Source of the DNA: an uncultured Clostridia bacterium
Lineage (GTDB): Bacteria > Bacillota > Clostridia > Christensenellales > Borkfalkiaceae
Length of the DNA: 64,000 nucleotides
Direction of reading: 5' to 3'
Assembly: GCA_944376295.1 (NCBI GenBank)
Contig: CALWCE010000004.1
Span: forward strand, 1 to 64,000
Below the pieces are notes generated by a model. The model saw nothing but the letters and a program-made list of their open reading frames with translations, made no database searches and was not told the DNA's origin. A program made the position numbers and the translations under genes. Positions 40,685-48,433 of the stretch are shown piece after piece; the stretch's first letter is position 1; each line of letters begins with the position of its first letter.

Positions 40685-42440
40685 GATCGTCACCTCCTCT
40701 CGTCTGCGATTCGTAGATGCTGCGGTAAATTTCGTTGCTCTTCAAGAGCTCTTCGTGCGTGCCGAAGCCCGAGACGCGCCCCTCGTCCAAAACGAGGATA
40801 CGGTCGGCGTCCTGCACGGAGTTGATGCGCTGGGCGATGATGAGTTTGGTGACGTCGGGCGCGTGTTCGCGCAGCGCCGCGCGGATGCGGCTGTCCGTCT
40901 TGGTATCGACGGCGGACGTCGAATCGTCGAGGATGAGCACCTTCGGGCTCTTCAGAAGCGCCCTTGCGATGCACAGCCGCTGCTTCTGTCCGCCCGAGAC
41001 GTTGACGCCGCCCTGCCCGAGGTCGTATTCATACTTGCCCGGGAGCTGTTCGATGAACTCGTCGGCGCACGCCTGCTTGCAGGCGAATTCGAGCTCCTCC
41101 TGCGTGGCGTCCTCCTTGCCCCAGCGCAGATTCTCTGCGACCGAGCCCGAGAAGAGCACGTTTTTTTGCAGCACCATCGCGACGGCGTCGCGCAGGGCGG
41201 TGAGGTCGTACTCCTTCACGTCGCGGCCGCCCACTTTGACGCTCCCTTCCGTCGCGTCGTAGAGGCGCGGGATGAGGGAGACGAGCGTCGTCTTGGCGGA
41301 ACCCGTCTGCCCGATGATGCCGATCGTCTCGCCCGAGGCGATCTTCAAGGAGACGTCCTTGATGACGTCCTCCCCTTCGCCGCCCTTGCGGTAGGCGAAG
41401 CTGACGTGATCGAATTCGATCGCGCTGTCCCTGACTTCGAAGACGGGGTCGGCGGGGTCTTGAATGGTGCTCTCTTCCGACAAAATTTCGGAAAGGCGCT
41501 CCATCGCGGGGCGGGACATGGCGATGAAGGTGAGCACCATCGCCACCATCATGACGCCCGAAAGGATCTGCGTCGCATACGAAAGAAGGCCGGTGAGGTC
41601 TGCGATCCTGAGCCCGCCCCCCACGATGCTCACGCCGCCCACGGAGAGCAGGATGATCATCGTCGCATACATGATGACCTGCACGACGGGGCTCATCGCC
41701 GCCAACAGCTTTTCGGCGCGCACCGAATAGTTGTAAACTTCCTGCGTCGCCTTCTGATACTTGTCGATCTCCTGCCCTTCGAGGACGTACGACTTGACGA
41801 CGCGGATGCCCGTTAAGTTTTCCTGGGCGACGGCGTTGAGGCGGTCGTACTTTTTGAACATCTGCCTGAAATTGGGCTGCGCGGCGTTCATGATGAGGAG
41901 CACGAACACAAAAAGGATGGCAGCCGCCACGAGGAAGATCCACGCGATCTGCGGCTCGATGATGAAGGACATGACGGAGGCGAAGAGGAACATGACGGGC
42001 GCACGCACGAGCATGCGGATGCTCATCTGGAAGGACATCTGCACGCTCGTGATATCCGTCGTCAGACGGGTGATGAGCGAGGACGTCGAGAAGCGGTCGA
42101 TGTTGGCGAACGAGAAGGTCTGGATCTTATCGTACGCGTCCTGCCTGAGGTTGGCTGCAAACCCCGCGCTCGCCTCGGAAGCGAGCTTTCCGCCCAGAAC
42201 GCCGCTTGCAAGCGACACGAGCCCCAACACGAACATGATGCCGCCGTAGATGGCGATCCGGACGAAATCTTCCTGAACCAGGTTGCGCCCATCCTCCTGT
42301 GCCCCCTCGATGACGCCGACGAGCAGCGTCATGACGAAGGGGATGAGGATCTCCATCGCCGCCTCGACGACCATGACGACGGGCGTTAAGATGGCGCGCG
42401 ACTGATACTGCCGCACGCTCTTCATAAGTCTTGAGATCAT
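40668..42440 (-). CDS. ABC exporter, subunit 1 (membrane-ATPase half transporter)
   Basis: A 590-residue half transporter. Six helices (about 15-310) are followed by an ATPase with Walker A GQTGSAKTT, signature VSGGQKQRL and Walker B VLILDDSTSAVD. In Walker B the residue after Asp-Asp is Ser rather than the catalytic Glu (DDSTSAVD against DEATSSID in subunit 2). This asymmetry is typical of heterodimeric exporters with one degenerate ATP site. It overlaps marR by 4 bases upstream and its partner downstream. Confidence 0.93.
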   Translation of the reverse strand: MISRLMKSVRQYQSRAILTPVVMVVEAAMEILIPFVMTLLVGVIEGAQEDGRNLVQEDFVRIAIYGGIMFVLGLVSLASGVLGGKLASEASAGFAANLRQDAYDKIQTFSFANIDRFSTSSLITRLTTDITSVQMSFQMSIRMLVRAPVMFLFASVMSFIIEPQIAWIFLVAAAILFVFVLLIMNAAQPNFRQMFKKYDRLNAVAQENLTGIRVVKSYVLEGQEIDKYQKATQEVYNYSVRAEKLLAAMSPVVQVIMYATMIILLSVGGVSIVGGGLRIADLTGLLSYATQILSGVMMVAMVLTFIAMSRPAMERLSEILSEESTIQDPADPVFEVRDSAIEFDHVSFAYRKGGEGEDVIKDVSLKIASGETIGIIGQTGSAKTTLVSLIPRLYDATEGSVKVGGRDVKEYDLTALRDAVAMVLQKNVLFSGSVAENLRWGKEDATQEELEFACKQACADEFIEQLPGKYEYDLGQGGVNVSGGQKQRLCIARALLKSPKVLILDDSTSAVDTKTDSRIRAALREHAPDVTKLIIAQRINSVQDADRILVLDEGRVSGFGTHEELLKSNEIYRSIYESQTRGGDDHADAE

Positions 42441-42940
42441 AAGTCTTGCTGTTTTCTCTCCTTTCGATCGGGTCTCGTTTCGGGAAAAGTCTCCTTCGAG
42501 AGCGCTTCGAGCTCATCCGCCATGTGCAGAAGGCAGCGGAAGACGGTCTGCGTCTCCTCCTGCGTCAACCCGCGGCGCATGGCGTCCTCCGTCCTTTGGA
42601 CGAAACGGCTGCATTCGTCGGCGACCTCTTTCCCGCGTTCGGTGAGCGCGACGCACTTGACGCGCGCGTCCTCCCCCGCCCTGCGCTCGATGTAGCCCTG
42701 CCGCTCGAGCGCCTGCAAAAGGCCGGTCACCGAAGAGGGGCGGGTGCTGCAGCATTCCGTCGCGATGAGCTTTTGCGTGCATTCCTCCCCGCGGGCATGC
42801 TTGGCGGCAAGATAGCCCAAAACGTTCACCTGCGAAAAGCTCAGAACGAGCGAGCGCAGGTTTCCGTCCAAAAGGCGGTACAAAATGCGCGCCGTGCGGC
42901 CGATGGCATAGCCGAGATCGTTGTTTGGGATGCGTTCCAT
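42437..42940 (-). CDS. MarR family regulator of ABC exporter
   Basis: A 167-residue winged-helix protein: FSQVNVLGYLAAKHARGEEC, TQKLIATECCSTRPSSVTGL, LQALERQGYIERRAGEDARV and KCVALTERGKEVADEC. These are the recognition helix and wing of MarR. A cysteine pair (ECC) sits in the recognition region and could sense oxidants. Its own promoter contains a perfect palindrome, so it likely represses itself and the two exporter genes that follow. Confidence 0.93.
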   Translation of the reverse strand: MERIPNNDLGYAIGRTARILYRLLDGNLRSLVLSFSQVNVLGYLAAKHARGEECTQKLIATECCSTRPSSVTGLLQALERQGYIERRAGEDARVKCVALTERGKEVADECSRFVQRTEDAMRRGLTQEETQTVFRCLLHMADELEALSKETFPETRPDRKERKQQDL

Positions 42941-42958
42941 GTCCTCTTCCCGAAAAAA

Positions 42959-43020
42959 ATAATTAGGAACCTATTGTTTAGATTCCTAATTATTATACCC
43001 GTTCTCTCCCCCATCGTCAA
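42959..43020 (-). promoter_or_regulatory. Promoter and MarR operator
   Basis: TTGACG (43015-43020) and TATAAT (42992-42997) on the minus strand are 17 bases apart. ATAATTAGGAA (42959-42969) and TTCCTAATTAT (42983-42993) form a perfect 11-bp inverted repeat overlapping the -10 box and start region, an ideal place for MarR repression. Confidence 0.85.
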
Positions 43021-43058
43021 GCGCGGGAAGAGAAAAAAAGATGAAGACTGCGTGAAAT

Positions 43059-43229
43059 TTAACGCAGCTTTTCGACGGCGACCGCGAACGTATCGCCGCT
43101 TTCCAAGGTGACGGTCATGCGGCCCGTCGCCTCGTCGAGGGCGACTTCCGCTTCGAAGCAGGCTTTGAGCATGGCGAACACTTCCTCTTTGAACTCTCTT
43201 TCCGTAACGAATTGCTTTTGTGGTTCCAT
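43059..43229 (-). CDS. Hypothetical small protein (56 aa)
   Basis: The start at ATG 43229 follows GGGAGGAGCCTTT, so the short form is the likely product: it begins MEPQKQFVTEREFKEEVFAM and ends in a beta-rich MTVTLESGDTFAVAVEKLR. No family recognised. Its stop lies about 40 bases before the MarR promoter and it is transcribed in the same direction. Confidence 0.7.
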   Translation of the reverse strand: MEPQKQFVTEREFKEEVFAMLKACFEAEVALDEATGRMTVTLESGDTFAVAVEKLR

Positions 43230-43385
43230 AAAGGCTCCTCCCGTGGATTGGTTTGTCACCATTATACCCGCAGGGAACCGTCGATTGATGGCACGTTTTG
43301 TCTCATCCTGTCGAATCGTGCAGAAAACGCGGCAGAAAAGTGCCAAAATTCGCGAAAATTTCTCTTCTTCCCGCATTTTTTGCGC

Positions 43386-43414
43386 TTGACAGCCCGCCCC
43401 TTTTCCGCTATAAT
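43386..43414 (+). promoter_or_regulatory. Promoter of tRNA-Gly locus
   Basis: TTGACA (43386-43391) and TATAAT (43409-43414), both perfect, are 17 bases apart. Transcription runs through two 5' tRNA fragments before reaching the intact tRNA 335 bases downstream. Confidence 0.85.
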
Positions 43415-43437
43415 AGAGATAGGTTTTGGCGCAATGC

Positions 43438-43449
43438 GCAGGAATCGCC
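43438..43449 (+). repeat. Twelve-base tRNA-Gly 5' fragment
   Basis: GCAGGAATCGCC is identical to the first 12 bases of the tRNA-Gly at 43749. The sequence then departs (GCGTCGGAGCAAGG...). It lies at the expected start of the transcript and may mark an older insertion. Confidence 0.5.
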
Positions 43450-43505
43450 GCGTCGGAGCAAGGCTAAAGACTTTTCCCTTCGGTCTCTGTCGCGCAACAA
43501 AATAT

Positions 43506-43748
43506 GCAGGAATCGCCTAGCGGTATGGCGTCAGCTTCCCAAGCTGATCCCGTGCGGGGGCGTGCGCCAGCCACCGAGCGCGCGAAGCGAAGCGGAGCTG
43601 TGCGAAGGTACTCCCTCGTCGCCGCAAAGCCCTCAGGTCCGCCGCTGCGTTCCTCGCGGCTTGATCGCTCGGCTTGCGTCTCCTCTTCCCACAAATCTTT
43701 TGCTGACGCAAAATCTTTGCGGGAACCCTGTTTATTAAAAATCTATAT
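43506..43748 (+). repeat. tRNA-Gly 5' half copy with GC-rich tail
   Basis: Bases 43506-43552 repeat the first 47 bases of tRNA-Gly, through the anticodon arm and variable loop (ending GATCCCG). The tail then reads TGCGGGGGCGTGCG, almost the same as the tail after the tRNA-Ala fragment, followed by about 180 bases of sequence rich in CGAAGC and GCGGAGC steps and an AT-rich end. No gene is visible. The intact tRNA starts right after it. Confidence 0.8.
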
Positions 43749-43823
43749 GCAGGAATCGCCTAGCGGTATGGCGTCAGCTTCCCAAGCTGATCCCGGCGGG
43801 TTCGACTCCCGTTTCCTGCTCCA
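43749..43823 (+). tRNA. tRNA-Gly (CCC)
   Basis: A complete 75-base tRNA. The acceptor stem GCAGGAA pairs with TTCCTGC, then T and an encoded CCA. The anticodon arm TCAGC-TTCCCAA-GCTGA gives anticodon CCC (Gly, codon GGG). The T arm is GCGGG-TTCGACT-CCCGT. It is flanked by partial copies of itself on both sides. Confidence 0.95.
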
Positions 43824-44031
43824 TATGAACAAAGGGCATTCTTCCGAAGGGAGAATGCTTCTTTGTTTATTCTGTTTGGCAGAAGGGAGCACGAGCGAAG
43901 CCGAAGTACTCCCGTTTCCTGCTCCATATGAACAAAGGGCATTCTTTCGAAGGGAGAATGCTTCTTTGTTTATTCTATCCGGCAGAAGGGAGCACGAGCG
44001 AAGCCGAAGTACTCCCGTTTCCTGCTCCATA
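43806..44031 (+). repeat. 103-bp tandem repeat with tRNA-Gly 3' ends and terminators
   Basis: A unit of 103 bases starts at 43806 and 43909, with a third partial copy at 44012-44031. Each unit contains the last 18 bases of tRNA-Gly (CTCCCGTTTCCTGCTCCA), a hairpin GCATTCTTCC-GAA-GGGAGAATGC followed by T-rich sequence, and a GAGCACGAGCGAAGCCGAAG segment. The hairpin loop side differs between copies (TCC against TTC) but pairing is kept. Copies likely arose by integration or recombination at the tRNA 3' end. Confidence 0.85.
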
Positions 44032-44036
44032 TCAAA

Positions 44037-44067
44037 AAGCGGAGGTCTTTGCCTCCGCTTCTTTTCA
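44037..44067 (+). terminator. Terminator closing tRNA-Gly locus
   Basis: AAGCGGAGG pairs with CCTCCGCTT around TCTTTG, followed by CTTTTC. It ends the tRNA transcript and overlaps the end of the convergent small gene. Confidence 0.75.
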
Positions 44068-44253
44068 TCTCTTTTTCAGTTCTTCCACCGCCCAGCGGAG
44101 AAAATCGGCTTTCGTCATGCCCGCCGCCTTGATCGCGACAGATATGCTCTCGCACTCTTCCCGTTTCAGATTGACGACAAAATGCTCATATCGGTCTTGC
44201 GTCTTTTCCCGATACCGCTTATCCGCCGCCTTCTGCGCCTCACTTCTTGCCAT
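44065..44253 (-). CDS. Small RHH-like protein (62 aa)
   Basis: I choose ATG 44253 because a longer frame upstream has an Arg/Ser-rich non-native look. The product reads MARSEAQKAADKRYREKTQD, then RYEHFVVNLKREECESISVA and an AAGMTKADFLRWAVEELKK end. The strand followed by two helices matches ribbon-helix-helix DNA-binding proteins (CopG/Arc-like), common in mobile elements. It overlaps the upstream 65-residue gene by 14 bases. This pair behind a tRNA suggests the remains of an integrated island. Confidence 0.7.
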   Translation of the reverse strand: MARSEAQKAADKRYREKTQDRYEHFVVNLKREECESISVAIKAAGMTKADFLRWAVEELKKR

Positions 44254-44437
44254 CGCCTGACTCCTCGGTCTCGAGCTTGATCCCGCACGCTCGAAGCGCT
44301 TCCGCCGCCTCGTCGTCGAGACCGTGCGCATGAGTGACTTCAAGGAGCTTGACGATCGCCGCAAAGAGCTGTTTCCCGTCTGTCTCGATGCCGTTCAGCG
44401 CATTTTCCGCCATTTGTGCATAGTCTTGCATTTTCAT
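44240..44437 (-). CDS. Hypothetical small protein (65 aa) paired with RHH-like gene
   Basis: It begins MKMQDYAQMAENALNGIETD and is helical and acidic. AAGAGGTGATGAG precedes the ATG, a good ribosome-binding site. It overlaps the RHH-like gene by 14 bases, so they are coupled. The pairing of an acidic small protein and a DNA-binding small protein recalls toxin-antitoxin or plasmid-control pairs, but I recognise neither. Confidence 0.65.
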   Translation of the reverse strand: MKMQDYAQMAENALNGIETDGKQLFAAIVKLLEVTHAHGLDDEAAEALRACGIKLETEESGDGKK

Positions 44438-44484
44438 CTCATCACCTCTTGACTTTATTTTTGTTTTATGCTATACTTTGACTG

Positions 44485-44548
44485 CCTGAAGGGTCGGGAG
44501 GCTTTCGCCTCCCGACCCTTCAGGAGCGGCTTACCGCTCTTTTTGCGC
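44485..44548 (+). terminator. Perfect 18-bp hairpin followed by a terminator-like hairpin
   Basis: CCTGAAGGGTCGGGAGGC (44485-44502) pairs perfectly with 44507-44524 around TTTC. AGCGG-CTTA-CCGCT followed by CTTTTTG comes next. The first hairpin has no T-run of its own and could be a cruciform or protein site upstream of the small-gene pair. The rest of 44549-44796 contains no gene that I can see. Confidence 0.55.
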
Positions 44549-44796
44549 CTTGTTTACGACTTTGACGGTGATGCTTGAAATCTTTCCGTCTTTGCCGTAA
44601 CAAGGCTTTTTTCTGCCATTTTTCGGGCGGCGTCCTTCCGCGCGAGCTTATTATATCATGCAGGCTGTCATATTTCAACCAGTTTTACAATGTTTTTGAA
44701 GCTCACGCAGACTGTGGTAAAAACCGCTCCGCGCAGAACGCCCGCTTCCCGCAAAGAAAGACGATGCGCCTCCCCATGCGCCGCCCATGCAATCGG

Positions 44797-44825
44797 TTGA
44801 CTTTTTCCAAAAAAGCCAATATACT
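44797..44825 (+). promoter_or_regulatory. Promoter of desulfidase-like gene
   Basis: TTGACT (44797-44802) and TATACT (44820-44825) are 17 bases apart; the gene starts 35 bases downstream of the -10 box, behind GAGAGGG. Confidence 0.75.
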
Positions 44826-44859
44826 TTATTTCCGACCATTATCATCTGAGAGGGATACC

Positions 44860-46119
44860 ATGGAAGAAACGCTGCGGCGCGCCTGCATCGAGCGGCTCAA
44901 GGAAGAACTCGTGCCCGCGATGGGCTGCACCGAACCCATCGCCGTCGCCTATGCCGCCGCCCTTGCAAAAAAGACGCTGGGCACGCTCCCCGAGCGCGCC
45001 GAGATCGAAGTGAGCGGCAACATCTTAAAGAACGTCAAGAGCGTCATCGTCCCCCACACGGGAGGACTGAGAGGCGTGGAGAGCGCCGCCGCGGCGGGCT
45101 TTGCGGCAGGAGACGCCGATCGCGAACTCGAAGTGCTCTCCTTTGTGCGGGAAGAAGAGTACCCCCGCATCGCGGAATACCTCAAAGCGACGCCGCTCAC
45201 CGTCCGCGAAGCGCAGAGCGGCTGCGTGTTCGACATCGGCATCCGCGCCTTCTGCGGCGGGCATACGGCATATGTGCGCATCACGGGGCATCATACCAAC
45301 GTCGTGCGCCTCGAAAAGGACGAAAACGTGCTTATAAGCCGCGCAGAGAGCGGCGAAGCCGACCCCGATGCCGACCCCCTCACCGTACGCGCCATCGTGG
45401 AATTTGCGAAAGAGGACGACCTTTCGGAAGTAAAAGAGGCGCTCGAACGGCAGATCGCATACAATACCGCCATCTGCGACGAGGGGCTGAAAAACGACTG
45501 GGGCGCACGCGTCGGCAAGACGCTTTTGAGCGCCTTCGGCAACGACATCCACAACCGCGCCAAGGCGTGGGCGGCGGCGGGCTCGGACGCGCGCATGAAC
45601 GGCTGTCCCCTGCCCGTCGTGGTCGTTTCGGGCAGCGGCAATCAGGGCATCACCGCCTCCGTGCCCGTCATCGCCTATGCAGAGCACCTGCACGCTTCCC
45701 ATGAAGAGCTTTTGAGGGCGCTCGCCCTTTCCGACCTTGTGACCATCCACTTGAAGTCGGGCATCGGGCGGCTCTCGGCGTACTGCGGCGCGGTGAGCGC
45801 GGGTGCGGGCGCGGCGGCAGGCATCTGCTTTTTGCACGGCGGCGGGGTGGACGAGATCTCGCACACCATCGTCAACGCCATCGCCATCGATTCGGGCATG
45901 GTGTGCGACGGCGCCAAATCGAGCTGTGCCGCCAAGATCGCATGCGCCGTGGAGTCGGGGCTCATCGGCTTTGAGCTGTACCGCGCGGGCGGGCAGTTCT
46001 ACGGCGGCGACGGCATCGTCTCGAAGGGAGTGGAGAACACTATCCGCAACGTGGGCGAGCTCGCAAGCCGCGGCATGCGCGAAACGGACGAAGAGATCAT
46101 AAGGTTGATGCTGAAATAA
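44860..46119 (+). CDS. L-cysteine desulfidase / serine dehydratase alpha-like (UPF0597, CyuA/YhaM)
   Basis: The start at 44860 follows GAGAGGGATACC; 419 residues, the family's usual length. The N-terminal AMGCTEPIAVAYAAA motif (residues 19-33) holds a conserved Cys that helps bind an Fe-S cluster. VSGSGNQGITASVPVIAYA (about 265-283), GICFLHGGG and AKSSCAAKIACA (about 345-360) are the other signatures. Members degrade L-cysteine (CyuA) to pyruvate, ammonia and sulfide, or deaminate serine. The gene stands alone; the neighbouring upstream locus is the tRNA-Gly repeat region. Confidence 0.9.
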   Translation: MEETLRRACIERLKEELVPAMGCTEPIAVAYAAALAKKTLGTLPERAEIEVSGNILKNVKSVIVPHTGGLRGVESAAAAGFAAGDADRELEVLSFVREEEYPRIAEYLKATPLTVREAQSGCVFDIGIRAFCGGHTAYVRITGHHTNVVRLEKDENVLISRAESGEADPDADPLTVRAIVEFAKEDDLSEVKEALERQIAYNTAICDEGLKNDWGARVGKTLLSAFGNDIHNRAKAWAAAGSDARMNGCPLPVVVVSGSGNQGITASVPVIAYAEHLHASHEELLRALALSDLVTIHLKSGIGRLSAYCGAVSAGAGAAAGICFLHGGGVDEISHTIVNAIAIDSGMVCDGAKSSCAAKIACAVESGLIGFELYRAGGQFYGGDGIVSKGVENTIRNVGELASRGMRETDEEIIRLMLK

Positions 46120-46125
46120 TTCACA

Positions 46126-46156
46126 CTTTTTTGTGCAAGCACAAAAAAGTCGTGAG
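46126..46156. repeat. Hairpin after desulfidase-like gene
   Basis: ACTTTTTTGTGC pairs perfectly with GCACAAAAAAGT around AAG, extended by TCAC/GTGA with a mismatch. No T-run follows, so it may protect the mRNA end or act as a weak terminator. Confidence 0.5.
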
Positions 46157-46168
46157 GGGTGAAGCGCC

Positions 46169-46489
46169 ATGATTTTAAGTAGCATTGTCGCCCACCCACA
46201 TTTATGTCCTTATCAAACAATAAGTGCATGTATGCACAAATTGGGGCCCGCAGCGGAGGGAAACCCTCCTCGCGGAAGTATTTTGGGAAACTGTTTCGCC
46301 GCAAATCTTTCCCTTCGGGAAATCTTCGCGGCGAGGAACGAGCGGATATGATTTTAATTTGCTTTATCGCCCACGCACGTTCATGTCCTTATTGAACAAT
46401 AAGTGCCCTGCGGGCACAAATTGGGTCCTGCTGCGCAAAAGCGTGGTTTTGCTTGCAGAAGTATTTTAGGAAACTGTTTCGCCGCAAAT
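46169..46489 (+). ncRNA. Tandem pair of structured RNA elements
   Basis: Two diverged copies with a 179-base period (46169-46310 and 46348-46489) share GATTTTAA, TCGCCCAC, ATGTCCTTAT, CAATAAGTGC, GCACAAATTGGG and GGAAACTGTTTCGCCGCAAAT. Stems are kept while their bases differ: GTGCA/TGCAC against GTGCC/GGCAC; CCGC/GCGG against CTGC/GCAG; GGAGGG-aaa-CCCTCC against GCAAAA-gcgtgg-TTTTGC. These paired changes show selection on RNA structure. No reading frame is conserved. A plus-strand terminator follows at 46523. The class is unknown to me. Confidence 0.7.
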
Positions 46490-46522
46490 TTATTGCCGAT
46501 GCAAACATCATTTCCATATAAA

Positions 46523-46565
46523 CGCCGCGGCGGAAGCAAAAGCTTCCGCCGCGGCGCGTTTTTTT
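46523..46565 (+). terminator. Very strong terminator after the RNA pair
   Basis: CGCCGCGGCGGAAGC (46523-46537) pairs perfectly with 46542-46556 around AAAA, followed by a run of seven T. It gives the duplicated RNA a defined plus-strand 3' end. Confidence 0.85.
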
Positions 46566-46618
46566 AAAAATTCAAAAGAGCGCGGCATTTTTCATCTGCC
46601 GCATTCTATGGACAAAGT

Positions 46619-48052
46619 CTATGCAAAGAGCGTGAACATACTGTTCTTGTTGTAAGTGATACGCGCCTCCGCCGCAATGCCGTCCCGTTCGTAAGAGATG
46701 ACGACCGTATCCCCGTGACGCACATTGAACATGAAGGACGTCACCGTATGCAGCCGCGTGACCGTCTTTTCCGTTCCGCCGAGGATCCGGATGCCGGTGA
46801 TGAGATCGCCGACCTCCAGCTTGCCTGCCGCCGGCATATCGGGCGTGACCTCCTTCACCGTGATCTTCTCCACGACGTACGAACTTCCGCTCTCCTCGTC
46901 ATAGATGCTCGTGCGGGCAGACACCTGGACCGTCACGCCGAGCGTCGCGCGGTAAGCGCCCTTGTCGGTATTCTTGAAAGAGTTGTCGATGATGTTCTGC
47001 GCCACGCCGATGGCAAGATTGATGGGGATGGCATAGCCGAAATCGCGGATCCCCGACTCCTCCGACCGGGCATTGACGATGCCGACAAGGGTGCCGTCGA
47101 GATTGAAGAGCCCGCCGCCCGAATTTCCGTGGTTGATGGCGGCGTCGATGCGGATCTCCAACAGGCTGAGCGTCTTCGATTCGTCTGCCGAAAGGATATC
47201 GATGTATTCCGCAGGAACGGAGACAACGCCGCGCGTCACCGTCGTTCCCGCGCCCGCCGCGTTTCCGATCGCATACACCGTCTCGCCCGCCGTGAGCTGA
47301 TCGGAATCTCCCGCCGTGACGGCGCGCGCCGCGCTGTTTTTGAGCCGCTCGCTGTCCTCGATGCGGATGACGGCGATATCGTAGTCCATCGCGCCGCCCA
47401 CATATTCCGCGGTGATGTACTGATCGAGATATTCCTCGCCGTAGAGATAGACGCGGATATCGTCGGAGATGTGCGGGATCGTCTCATCCCCCACCGAACT
47501 CTGTTCGTAAACGACGTGGTAATTGGTGATGATATAGGCGTCGCCCGCCTCCTTGTCGAGACTGTAAATGACGCCCGCGCCCGAAAACGTCACCTCCTGA
47601 GGCGCCATATCGGGGATCGGCGGGTTCGTCAGTTCGCGCTCGAACACGCAGTTGATGGCGACGACGGACTGCACCGCAGTCCCGACGGAGACAGAAGAGT
47701 CCACATTCACGGTATAGCCGATCTCCTTCAGGAAATCGACGAACGTTCCCTCGAACCCGTCCTCCTTTGCCTCCTGATACAGGCGGTATGCCTCCGTGCT
47801 GCCGCCCGTGAAAACGTCCTCCCACTCCATCCAGTCGCTTCCGCCGATATCGTCGGGAAGGTCGGGCTCCTCCTCGGGCTCCTCCTCGGGCTCCTTGCCG
47901 GGGTCTTCGCCGGGGTCGGGCGTAACGACGGGATCGTCTCCGCCCGGCTCCTCCGCAGAACTCCCCGGGGAGAAGAACGTACACCCCGCGAGAGAGAGGA
48001 TGAGTATCCCCGCAGTCAAAACGGAAAGCACTGCCGTTGCGATCTTCTTCAT
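46619..48052 (-). CDS. HtrA/DegP-type trypsin-like protease, lipoprotein
   Basis: The start at ATG 48052 follows CAGGAGGAAGAC; the product has 477 residues. A lipoprotein signal (LSLAGC at about 19-24) is followed by an acidic Pro/Glu/Asp-rich linker. The protease domain has the triad His (ITNYHVVY, about 194), Asp (MDYDIAVIRI, about 236) and Ser (NHGNSGGGLFN, about 320). A PDZ-like domain (about 400-460, AGKLEVGDLITGIRIL) ends the protein. It should sit on the outer face of the membrane and degrade misfolded proteins. A helical segment (about 75-105) between linker and protease is not typical for HtrA. Confidence 0.92.
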   Translation of the reverse strand: MKKIATAVLSVLTAGILILSLAGCTFFSPGSSAEEPGGDDPVVTPDPGEDPGKEPEEEPEEEPDLPDDIGGSDWMEWEDVFTGGSTEAYRLYQEAKEDGFEGTFVDFLKEIGYTVNVDSSVSVGTAVQSVVAINCVFERELTNPPIPDMAPQEVTFSGAGVIYSLDKEAGDAYIITNYHVVYEQSSVGDETIPHISDDIRVYLYGEEYLDQYITAEYVGGAMDYDIAVIRIEDSERLKNSAARAVTAGDSDQLTAGETVYAIGNAAGAGTTVTRGVVSVPAEYIDILSADESKTLSLLEIRIDAAINHGNSGGGLFNLDGTLVGIVNARSEESGIRDFGYAIPINLAIGVAQNIIDNSFKNTDKGAYRATLGVTVQVSARTSIYDEESGSSYVVEKITVKEVTPDMPAAGKLEVGDLITGIRILGGTEKTVTRLHTVTSFMFNVRHGDTVVISYERDGIAAEARITYNKNSMFTLFA

Positions 48053-48226
48053 GTCTTCCTCCTGCCGCATCGCGCGGCCGTATACCGAACTTACAGTATT
48101 CTATTCTGTCATGATAGCGCGGCATCCTGAAAACCCGTTTAACGAATGATGATAATTACATAAAATCTCACCAAAATGCCGCAGCGGGCTTTATTATATC
48201 ATACCGCGCTCCTTTTTACAACCAAA

Positions 48227-48255
48227 AGAAGGACGGATGACCGCCCTTCTTTTCT
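48227..48255. terminator. Terminator after small-protein/rubrerythrin genes
   Basis: AAGAAGGACGG pairs with CCGCCCTTCTT (one mismatch) around ATGA, with T-rich sequence on both sides. It lies about 45 bases after the last small gene on the minus strand. Confidence 0.6.
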
Positions 48256-48300
48256 CTTTCTTATCCTTGAGAACGGTGCGCGCACCGCCCTCCGCGGGCT

Positions 48301-48387
48301 TCAGAGATCGTCCGCGTCCTGCTCGGGGGCGCCGCCTTCCGCGGGAACGCCCGTGTAAGATCCGAGCGCGTCCTCTTCGGAGCGCAT
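48301..48387 (-). CDS. Tiny acidic protein ending in DADDL (28 aa)
   Basis: Read directly from the sequence: ATG 48387, TGA 48301-48303, beginning MRSEEDALGSYTGVPAEGG and ending EQDADDL. Small proteins with a GSYTG(V/T)P centre and a C-terminal (V)QDADDL recur in clostridial genomes, from memory, which supports a real gene. GGGGGCAAAG precedes the start. Function unknown. It is the third gene of a run with rubrerythrin and a small cysteine/lysine-rich protein. Confidence 0.65.
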   Translation of the reverse strand: MRSEEDALGSYTGVPAEGGAPEQDADDL

Positions 48388-48433
48388 CTTTGCCCCCTTT
48401 TCGAGAGTCCTCTCCCCGCACGCGCGGGATCTC

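Noticed and set aside
43424..43500. An additional tRNA upstream of the tRNA-Gly fragment
   Set aside because: Only the first 12 bases match a tRNA; no anticodon or T arm can be folded from the rest.
43806..44031. CRISPR array
   Set aside because: The 103-base repeats are directly adjoining, have no variable spacers, and contain tRNA 3' ends and terminators.
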